Assembly: GCA_003136555.1 (NCBI GenBank)
Contig: PLEW01000041.1
Span: forward strand, 11,954-46,867
Reading direction: 5' to 3'
Length of the DNA stretch: 34,914 nucleotides
Origin: Planctomycetota bacterium
GTDB taxonomy: Bacteria > Planctomycetota > UBA11346
Shown here: one piece after another, positions 24,524 through 30,490 of the stretch
Layout of the letters: every line of letters begins with the position of its first letter
Position numbering within the stretch: the first letter of the stretch is position 1
Made by a program: the position numbers and the translations under genes
The notes under the pieces: generated by a model
Seen by the model: only the letters and a program-made list of their open reading frames with translations
Told to the model about the DNA's origin: nothing
The model's database searches: none

Positions 24524-25084
24524 GCCTACCGCGCCGCCGCGCCGCACGCCGGCCACGCCGCGTTGTGCGACGTGATCCGCCGCATCGGCAGCCGGCACGT
24601 CGCCTCGGTCACCAGCAACGTCGACGGCATCGCGGTGCGCGCCTGGCCGGGCATCCTCCATGCCGAGGTCCATGGCAGCATCCATCATTGGCAATGCACC
24701 GTCCCCTGCCGGGACGATCTCTGGCCTGCCGGCGAGGTGGCGGTGGATGCGCAGCGCTTCGAGCTGACTGGCGAGCTGCCGCGCTGCCCATGGTGCGGCA
24801 GCGTGGCCCGTCCCAACATCCTGATGTTCTGCGACGGCACCTGGGTGCCACGGCGCACCGACGCTCAGGAGCAGTCCCTGGCGTCCTGGTTCGCAGACCA
24901 CCCTGGTGCGCTGGCGCTGGAAATCGGCGCCGGCAGCGCCATCCCCACCATTCGCCACCTCTGCGCTCGTGCGGGCGGTGCGGTCATCCGCATCAATCCC
25001 GATCCCGACGAGCCTGATGAACCCCGAGCGACCGCGACCATCCAGCTGGGAGCAGCAGCGGGGCTGACCGCGCTGATCCTCTAG
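24524..25084 (+). pseudogene. Sirtuin gene, 3' part
   Basis: This part resumes with AYRAAAPHAGHAALCDVI and contains VTSNVDGIA (the Asn/Asp NAD-binding motif) and AEVHGSIHHWQC (catalytic His and first zinc Cys). PC and CPWCG supply further zinc ligands, and RPNILMFCDGTW follows. The C-terminal GAGSAIPTIRHL and INPD segments complete the Rossmann fold. All catalytic elements are intact, so decay has not progressed beyond the insertion. The TSNVDG/VHGSIH form resembles the bacterial sirtuin subgroup with GTGAG-x-G-x-DSGLP motifs. There is no start codon of its own with a ribosome site. Confidence 0.93.
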
Positions 25085-25208
25085 CACGGCGGTGTCGCGT
25101 AGCCATCGCTCACCGGTGATGGCGGACGCCGTCGCTCCACCGCGAACTGCAGGACGACCCGCCAACCATCGTCGAACACAGGTTCATGGGCCATCGGCAT
25201 CCGGCTGC

Positions 25209-25237
25209 TTGACATAGTGTATGTATGACACTATAAG
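25209..25237 (+). promoter_or_regulatory. Promoter with NrtR-type operator, box 3 (autoregulatory)
   Basis: TTGACA (25209-25214) and TATAAG (25232-25237) are spaced by exactly 17 bp. TAGTGT-N7-ACACTA occupies 25215-25233 and so fills the spacer; one more pair on each side (A/T) extends the arms to 7 bp. It drives nrtR itself and the downstream pncA unit. Confidence 0.88.
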
Positions 25238-25257
25238 TGTGTACAGGGGACACGAAG

Positions 25258-25947
25258 ATGCCTTTCGCCTACGACTACGCCCGCCCGGCCCTCACCGTCG
25301 ACTGCGTGGTGTTCGGTCTCGACGAGGCCGATCTCAAGGTGCTGCTGATCCAGCGTGACCTCGAGCCCTTCGCCGGACGCTGGGCCCTGCCAGGCGGCTT
25401 CATCCACATGGACGAGACCCTCGACCAGGCCGCCCGGCGCGAGCTGCAGGAGGAAACCGGCCTGGCCAAGGTCTTCCTCGAGCAGCTCTACACGGTCAGC
25501 GACATCGGCCGTGATCCGCGCGAGCGGGTGGTCACGGTGGCCTATTACGCCCTGGTCCGCCTCGGCGACCACCATGTCCAGGCCGCCACCGACGCGCGCA
25601 ATGCCGCCTGGTTCTCGGCCGACGATCTCCCGCGCCTCGCCTTCGACCACGACGTCATCGTCAGCATGGCCCTCCAGCGCCTGCAGGGAAAGCTGCGCTA
25701 CCAGCCCATCGGCTTCGAGCTGCTGCCGCCGAAATTCTCGCTCACCCGTCTGCAGCAGATGTACGAGATCATCTTGGAGCGGCCGCTCGATAAGCGCAAT
25801 TTCCGCAAGAAGGTGCTGTCCCTGGACATCCTCGAGGATCTCGAGGAGGTCGAGCAGGATGTCGCGCACCGGGCCGCCAGGCTCTACCGCTTCGATGAGC
25901 GCAAGTACCGGCAGAAGATCAATGACGGCTTCAACTTCGAGCTCTGA
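25258..25947 (+). CDS. nrtR: Nudix-related transcriptional regulator NrtR
   Basis: NrtR is the repressor of NAD metabolism genes: an N-terminal Nudix-like domain senses ADP-ribose and a C-terminal winged helix binds DNA. The 229-residue product starts at the ATG 25258 (AGGGGAC upstream). It begins with [18 protein letters not shown], typical of the family. Its Nudix box (Gly47, Glu53, Arg61, Glu62, Glu65, Glu66, Gly68) fits the full consensus G-x5-E-x7-R-E-U-x-E-E-x-G-U, so residual hydrolase activity is possible. The winged-helix part ([20 protein letters not shown] to [11 protein letters not shown]) is complete. The palindromes before this gene, pncB and draG are its probable sites. Confidence 0.96.
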   Translation: MPFAYDYARPALTVDCVVFGLDEADLKVLLIQRDLEPFAGRWALPGGFIHMDETLDQAARRELQEETGLAKVFLEQLYTVSDIGRDPRERVVTVAYYALVRLGDHHVQAATDARNAAWFSADDLPRLAFDHDVIVSMALQRLQGKLRYQPIGFELLPPKFSLTRLQQMYEIILERPLDKRNFRKKVLSLDILEDLEEVEQDVAHRAARLYRFDERKYRQKINDGFNFEL

Positions 25948-25955
25948 GGACTGCC

Positions 25956-26063
25956 ATGGAACGTCCGCACCCACGGAATGACCTGCGCGCCCAGGCCGCG
26001 CAGACGAGTGCGATCCTCGCTGCCTTCCCGACCGCAACGATGAACCAGGCGACCGCGCCATGA
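25956..26063 (+). CDS. Possible 35-residue leader ORF coupled to pncA
   Basis: An ATG with GAGGA 5 bases upstream opens a 35-codon frame that ends in a TGA overlapping the pncA start (ATGA at 26060-26063). pncA has no good ribosome site of its own. The peptide is Ala/Thr/Pro-rich with no family. It could couple translation of pncA to nrtR, or be the remains of a longer gene. Confidence 0.4.
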   Translation: MERPHPRNDLRAQAAQTSAILAAFPTATMNQATAP

Positions 26064-26680
26064 CCACCGCTCTCATCCTCGTCGACATCCAGAATGACTT
26101 CTGCACCGGCGGTGCGCTCGCGGTCCCGCAGGGCGAGGCGGTGGTGCCGATCGCCAACCAGCTGATGTCGCAGGTCGACCTGGTGGTGGCGACCCAGGAC
26201 TGGCATCCCGCCGACCATGGGAGCTTCGCCGCCAACCACCCCGGGCGCGCGCCGTTCGAGCTCGGCACGCTGGCAGGCCTGCCGCAAGTGCTGTGGCCGG
26301 TCCACTGCGTCCAGTGGACCGGCGGCGCCCAGTTCCATCCCCAGCTCGACACCCGCCGCATCGCCCGGGTATTCCCCAAGGGCATGGATGCGAGCATCGA
26401 CAGCTACTCGGGCTTCTTCGACAACGGCCGGGGGAAGGCCACCGGGCTGGGGGAGTGGCTGCGCGCCGAGCACGTCGACGAAGTGCTGGTCTGCGGCCTG
26501 GCGACGGACTACTGCGTCAAGGCCACCGCCATCGACGCCGCCGGACTGGGATTGCGCAGCATCCTGGTGGAGGAGGCCTGCCGCGGCGTCGGCATGCAGG
26601 CCGGCGACATCCCAGCTGCGCTGGCAGCGATGCGAAAGGCGGGAGTGGTGATCGCGGCCTCGGGCGCACGGCGAGCATGA
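26060..26680 (+). CDS. pncA: Nicotinamidase PncA
   Basis: PncA hydrolyses nicotinamide to nicotinate and ammonia, feeding PncB. The 206-residue product has the catalytic triad Asp9 (ILVDIQNDF), Lys107 (VFPKGMD) and Cys152 (ATDYCVKATAIDA), and metal ligands in TQDWHPADH (Asp47, His49, His53). Length and order match the isochorismatase-fold nicotinamidases. It overlaps the upstream short ORF and the downstream remnant by ATGA each. Nicotinamide released by the sirtuin and other NAD-consuming enzymes would be its substrate. Under NrtR control through box 3. Confidence 0.97.
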   Translation: MTTALILVDIQNDFCTGGALAVPQGEAVVPIANQLMSQVDLVVATQDWHPADHGSFAANHPGRAPFELGTLAGLPQVLWPVHCVQWTGGAQFHPQLDTRRIARVFPKGMDASIDSYSGFFDNGRGKATGLGEWLRAEHVDEVLVCGLATDYCVKATAIDAAGLGLRSILVEEACRGVGMQAGDIPAALAAMRKAGVVIAASGARRA

Positions 26681-26820
26681 GCGTGGCTCACACCATGACC
26701 ATGTACCGCCCCAACGGTGCCGCTGAGCTCGCCCTCCTGCGGGCCTCGGGCTTCCGCCGATGGCCTCCCCGTCTGGCGGGCCAGCCAAACTTCAACCCGG
26801 TCGCCTACCACACCTATGCG
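26677..26820 (+). pseudogene. Remnant of crystallin-J1-like (ADP-ribosylation-associated) protein
   Basis: The start overlaps the pncA stop. About 48 codons encode MYRPNGAAELALLRASGFRR and RLAGQPNFNPVAYHTYA. This matches the N-terminus of a small protein family often annotated 'ADP-ribosylation/crystallin J1', which is normally much longer. After the Tyr-Ala at about 26820 homology stops and the same frame turns into low-quality sequence. Sequence of another family begins at once in a different frame. A deletion joining two genes is the simplest reading. Family recognition is from memory and moderate. Confidence 0.6.
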
Positions 26821-26823
26821 CCC

Positions 26824-27017
26824 CGACCTTCCTGCTCGAGCTCGGCCTGCATGCACGCCCGGGCCGGCTGGTGGTCGGCTGCCCGGCTGGATTCCATCGC
26901 CGCGGCAACGTCCGGGCTGTCTGCGAGCGCTTCCAGGTTCCGCATCTCGATTCCTCCGATGCCCTGCTATCCACCATCCGTTCCCGTCTCGAACTCCTCC
27001 ACCAAGGCGCCCGATGA
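26824..27017 (+). pseudogene. Remnant of nucleoside 2-deoxyribosyltransferase-like protein
   Basis: In the frame ending at TGA 27015-27017 the sequence reads PTFLLELGLHARPGRLVVGC, then GFHRRGNVRAVCERFQVP and a helical tail. This resembles the C-terminal half of the nucleoside 2-deoxyribosyltransferase-like family (PF15891 type). The N-terminal half with the catalytic start of the fold is absent. Its stop overlaps the Nudix start by ATGA, as expected of the original operon order, so the 3' end is undisturbed. Confidence 0.6.
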
Positions 27018-27532
27018 TCACCGTCCTCCATTCCGCACGCTATCTGGAACTGGTCCAAACGCAGGGCTGGGAGTTCGTCCGTCGCCGCAACGCCAGCGCC
27101 GTGGTCGGCATCGTCGCGACGACGCCGGCGGGCGAGCTGCTCATGGTCGAGCAGCAGCGCATTCCGGTCGGCAGCCAGGTGATCGAGCTGCCCGCCGGCT
27201 TGGTCGGCGATGACCAGGCGGATGAGGATGTCCTGGCGGCAGCCCACCGGGAACTCAGCGAGGAGACCGGCTGGGAGCCGGGGCGATGCCGCATCCTGGC
27301 GCGCGGACCGTCCTCAGCAGGTCTGACCAGCGAGATCATCACCCTGATCCGCGCCATCGATCTGCGGCAGACCGGTGCTGGCGGCGGGGTCGCAGGGGAA
27401 ACGATCACCGTCCATGCCATACCGCTGGCTCAGGTGGGCGGCTGGCTGGCAGAGCGCGCGCGTGCCGGCCAGCTGGTCGATCTCAAGATCCATGCCGCCC
27501 TCTGGTGGCTGGCGCAGGAATCCTCGCCATGA
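27014..27532 (+). CDS. nudF: ADP-ribose pyrophosphatase-type Nudix hydrolase
   Basis: The 172-residue protein has the ADP-ribose pyrophosphatase layout: an N-terminal strand region, VEQQRIPVGSQVIELPAGLV, and a full Nudix box (Gly65, Glu71, Arg79, Glu80, Glu83, Glu84, Gly86). The later segment SSAGLTSEIITLIRA has the position of the substrate loop. Such enzymes cleave ADP-ribose to AMP and ribose 5-phosphate. Here it would clear ADP-ribose made by the glycohydrolase and by sirtuin-type reactions, and so lower the ligand of NrtR. Overlaps neighbours on both sides by ATGA. The symbol reflects the activity class. Confidence 0.88.
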   Translation: MITVLHSARYLELVQTQGWEFVRRRNASAVVGIVATTPAGELLMVEQQRIPVGSQVIELPAGLVGDDQADEDVLAAAHRELSEETGWEPGRCRILARGPSSAGLTSEIITLIRAIDLRQTGAGGGVAGETITVHAIPLAQVGGWLAERARAGQLVDLKIHAALWWLAQESSP

Positions 27533-27621
27533 CTGCGCGGCGGGTGGCGCTGAGCACCTGGCTGAGCTGGGTCCTGCGGCATGGCGGCCGATCTGCCGCT
27601 GGCCAGCCATCTCGCCACTGA
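27529..27621 (+). pseudogene. kptA: Remnant of RNA 2'-phosphotransferase KptA
   Basis: The ATG overlaps the Nudix stop. The first 18-20 codons (RRVALSTWLSWVLRHGG) match the N-terminus of KptA/Tpt1, which removes 2'-phosphates from RNA using NAD+. After that the frame degenerates and stops at 27619-27621. The full protein would have about 180 residues. The next sequence belongs to a different gene in another frame. Confidence 0.65.
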
Positions 27622-27800
27622 CATCCGCTGCATGGGCCATCGCCATCTGAATGCCTGCTCCGACACCGTGCCGATCTGCCTCTGGCTGGTCGCGCGTCAT
27701 CCAGCAGCAGTCGATGAGGCGCTTAGGCAGGCGGTTCATGCCGAGGGCGACCTCGACGCCACCACTGCCATCATCGGCGGCAACCTGGATTGTTGGCAGG
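27581..27800 (+). pseudogene. Remnant of a second ADP-ribosylglycohydrolase
   Basis: The frame containing SDTVPICLWLVARHPAAVDE and GDLDATTAIIGGN matches the C-terminal part of ADP-ribosylglycohydrolases, where DTVPFCLW and GGDxDTxxAIxGG are conserved. The N-terminal two thirds are missing and the end is lost near 27800. It is only a paralogue of the intact gene at 15088, as the two differ throughout. It is joined to the KptA start by an apparent deletion. Confidence 0.7.
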
Positions 27801-28067
27801 GGCGGTGCCATGTCCCCGACACCTTGGCGCCGCAATCTGAGCCGAACCAGTTCGATGTCGATCGCGTTTCCGAGCACGAGAGCGCAGGCAATGGCTGTTA
27901 CTTTATTCACAAACGACGAGCGCTTCATCGTCGACACGGACGCCTGTCTGGAATTCGCCTGCGATGCTCCCAACGACCTGGTGCACTGGTCTTTACCCTC
28001 GTCTGATTGCAGGTGGTGTGACACACGACGTCGATGTGCGGAAGATGAATGCCCAGACACCTTTATT
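27801..28067 (+). other. Degraded region with no clear gene
   Basis: A 59-codon ORF (27891-28070, with LFTNDERFIVDTDACLEFAC) has a protein-like look but no good ribosome site and no recognised family. It may be another gene remnant. Base composition turns A/T-rich towards the right. Confidence 0.4.
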
Positions 28068-28085
28068 TAGGATATATTTATCCTA
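28068..28085. promoter_or_regulatory. 18-bp palindrome upstream of di-iron protein gene
   Basis: TAGGATA-TATT-TATCCTA is a perfect palindrome with 7-bp arms, 38 bases before the start codon in an A/T-rich stretch. Genes of this type are often controlled by nitric-oxide-sensing regulators (NsrR, an Rrf2 protein, or Dnr/FNR types). The sequence is not the FNR half-site TTGAT. The regulator is not in the window. Confidence 0.55.
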
Positions 28086-28122
28086 TTAGACTGTTTTACT
28101 GTGTTCGCAGAGGAATGACGCC

Positions 28123-28980
28123 ATGGATCATGCTGCCACGCCACTGCCGGTAACTACGACAGTACCCACACCATCCACTCCATTCCCCGTGTACTGCGCC
28201 TCCCCGGGCCTGCGCCTGCGGCGAATCGCCTGCCCCGCCCGCTCCGGCATCGCACCTCCTGTATTCTCGCTGCAACGGCGCCGCATCGATGTGGTGGCCG
28301 CCTACCCTGAACTCAATTCGACATGCGAGCACCTGCACATCGGCTGGAATGCCCCCATCGGCCAATTCTGCGAGCAGCCTGAACAGGCATTGCTGGAGCT
28401 GGCGCGCGCAGCCAAGCCGCCGCCACCGCCCGCCAGCATCATTCCTGCTGGCCGCACGACGCAGGACCTGGTCCAGGACATCGTCCAGCACCATCACCGT
28501 CCGCTGCGCAACGAACTGGAACGCTGCAGCATCCTCATCGAACAGCTATGCGCCGATAATCCCGGGCAGGTACCGACCGATCTGCGCGACCAATTCTCGC
28601 ACTTCAGCGACAGCGTGATCGCCCACCTCGACCAGGAGGAGCTGGTGGTCTTCCCCCTCAGCATCATCGTCGAGCGGGACCATCTGCGCGAGCATTACGG
28701 GCCGCCTGTCGAACAGGATGTGCTGCAAGCGATCACCTTGAACCTGGGCCACGATTCCGCTACCTCGTCGCTGCATTACCTGCTCAATCAGATGAGCCGC
28801 CTCCCGTTCTTCGGCGTCGATGCCGATGCGGTGGCCATCGTCGTTGCGCTGATGGCCATGCTCGCCGACCTGCCGCTGCACGAGGAGAAGGAGAGGGGCA
28901 TCCTCAATCCCGCCATCCGCTTCGCCGAGCGCACGCTCAGCGAGCGGGATCTGGCCGGCAAGGCCCGGGATCGCGCCTGA
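28123..28980 (+). CDS. Hemerythrin-like di-iron protein (RIC/YtfE-type)
   Basis: This is a 285-residue protein. The C-terminal half is a hemerythrin-like four-helix domain with His123-125, His168-x3-Glu172, His210 and His253-x3-Glu257. This matches the ligand pattern of YtfE/ScdA proteins, which repair iron-sulfur clusters damaged by nitric oxide or oxidants. An N-terminal segment around residues 62-95 resembles the ScdA N-terminal domain but lacks its Cys-Cys-Gly-Gly motif (IGWN instead). Residues 1-60 are Pro-rich and unlike any family. AGAGGA precedes the ATG. An 18-bp palindrome upstream probably regulates it. Confidence 0.82.
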   Translation: MDHAATPLPVTTTVPTPSTPFPVYCASPGLRLRRIACPARSGIAPPVFSLQRRRIDVVAAYPELNSTCEHLHIGWNAPIGQFCEQPEQALLELARAAKPPPPPASIIPAGRTTQDLVQDIVQHHHRPLRNELERCSILIEQLCADNPGQVPTDLRDQFSHFSDSVIAHLDQEELVVFPLSIIVERDHLREHYGPPVEQDVLQAITLNLGHDSATSSLHYLLNQMSRLPFFGVDADAVAIVVALMAMLADLPLHEEKERGILNPAIRFAERTLSERDLAGKARDRA

Positions 28981-29033
28981 TCAGGACCAGCAGCGCCATC
29001 GGCGAGGGCGATCAGGGCAACCAGGACCTGCAT

Positions 29034-30260
29034 TCAGCGCGGTGAGAAGGGGCTGCAGAGCGGATCGCCGATGACGACATCCTCCCAGCCGACGAAATGC
29101 GAGGCCGCATAGAAGGCCTCCGCCAGGCAGAAGCCGGCGGTGTAGCGCTCGACCACGATCGACGGTGAGGCGATGGCCTGGAGCAGCGGCTCGTTGACGT
29201 AGCCTTTGACCCCGGTGACGCCGTGGGCGATCAGGTCGCTGATCAGCGTCTGGCCTCCGCTGGTCGGCAGGAAGGTGCGCGCACTGGTCGAGACCGCCGT
29301 GTCCGAGAGCGATCCGGGGCCGAAGCGCAGCGATTGGTAGGCGTCATTGGAGAAGCGCGCATCGTTGCTCCCCCACGAGAAATAGCCGAGCAGGCCGCTG
29401 CGGCCGCCGACGAACGCTGGTGCCTGGTCGAGCTCGCATGCCAGGTGGCGGCTTCCCAGGATCTCGGCGGCATGCGCCATGTCGGCATTGAACTCGCTCC
29501 ACGCCGATTCGCCGGTGATGGTCAGGCTGGGCAGCGGTGCGGGCTGGGAGGCCTTGTCCCCCAGGCCGAATTCGGGCTGGATGTCCAGCAGGAAGGAGCC
29601 TTGGGGCCGCTGACGCTCCGACTCCAGCGCCCGGGTCAGCAGCGCGGATGCGTCCTCGGCGGTATAGCCGTCGAGTCGCGTCACCAGGTAGCCGCCGAAG
29701 CGGGCGTGGGTGAAGGGCACGGTGGCGTTCCAGTAGCGGTTCAACCAGGCGCGGCCATGCACATCCTTGCCGGAGAAGACCACCGCCTTGGCGTCGGGCA
29801 GCTGGTCGTAGCCGAGCGCAGCCAGGCAGCTGTCCACCGAGGGGTTGGGCCCATCCGCTTCTACCCAGCCCGATGTCCCGCCGCGCACGCGGATGGGGAT
29901 GCCCTTGGTCAGGACGATGAAGTCGATCTGCGTATGGCGGGCGAGGAAGTCCAGGATCGGTGCGCTGATGTCATGGGTGTAGGCCGACAGATCGATGGTC
30001 TCATTGCCCTGACTGACGGCGGAGTCCGGGCAGGAGATGGCGAGCGCATTGGGGACGTGGCGGCGCGCAATGTAATCGGCGGCGATGGCGCAGGATATGG
30101 CGCTGGAGGCGTTCCTGACCACCAGCACTCGCTCCGGCGAGGGTCTCGTCGGTACCGCCGATTCCGTGGTATCATCAGCGCCGTAAGATGGGGCGAGCGC
30201 CAGGCCGCCGGCAAGGGCGGCGATGAGCATGGTCGGGAGTTGGTTGAAGCGGCTCATCAT
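29034..30260 (-). CDS. TIGR03790-type secreted protein
   Basis: The product has 408 residues from the ATG at 30260 (GGAG 7 bases upstream). It carries a signal peptide ending near SYGADD. Its features, including LVVRNASSAISCAIAADYIA, IDFIVLTKGIPIRV and VTGVKGYVNEP followed by VVIGDPLCSPF, fit the TIGR03790 family. That is a family of exported proteins of unknown function common in Planctomycetota, Verrucomicrobiota and Acidobacteriota. It follows the DUF4038-type hydrolase gene on the same strand by 230 bases and might be cotranscribed. Confidence 0.8.
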   Translation of the reverse strand: MMSRFNQLPTMLIAALAGGLALAPSYGADDTTESAVPTRPSPERVLVVRNASSAISCAIAADYIARRHVPNALAISCPDSAVSQGNETIDLSAYTHDISAPILDFLARHTQIDFIVLTKGIPIRVRGGTSGWVEADGPNPSVDSCLAALGYDQLPDAKAVVFSGKDVHGRAWLNRYWNATVPFTHARFGGYLVTRLDGYTAEDASALLTRALESERQRPQGSFLLDIQPEFGLGDKASQPAPLPSLTITGESAWSEFNADMAHAAEILGSRHLACELDQAPAFVGGRSGLLGYFSWGSNDARFSNDAYQSLRFGPGSLSDTAVSTSARTFLPTSGGQTLISDLIAHGVTGVKGYVNEPLLQAIASPSIVVERYTAGFCLAEAFYAASHFVGWEDVVIGDPLCSPFSPR

Positions 30261-30490
30261 GGTCGACTCCGGGGCATCTGTCAGGCGGCGGGCCGTGATC
30301 CGCCAGGGTGCGCATGCATGCTCCGGTGCAAGGGCGTCGTCGAGCGGACCATCCTGCTGCGCTCCAGCGACGTCGTCTGCCCAGGAGCGCCGCGCGGCCA
30401 CCGGGCTGATCCCTGCCCAAGACGGGGAATTGGCCACCTCGCGTGCCTGGGCCATCCGTGCCAGAGATCCGAGTCCGCCACCACCTGACC

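Noticed and set aside
25102-25123. Hairpin GCCATC/GATGGC after the sirtuin gene as a terminator
   Set aside because: Six-bp stem, 10-base loop and no T-run; too weak to call.
29223-30488. 421-codon plus-strand frame opposite the TIGR03790-type gene
   Set aside because: Lacks motifs and ribosome site; the minus strand has a signal peptide and family segments.
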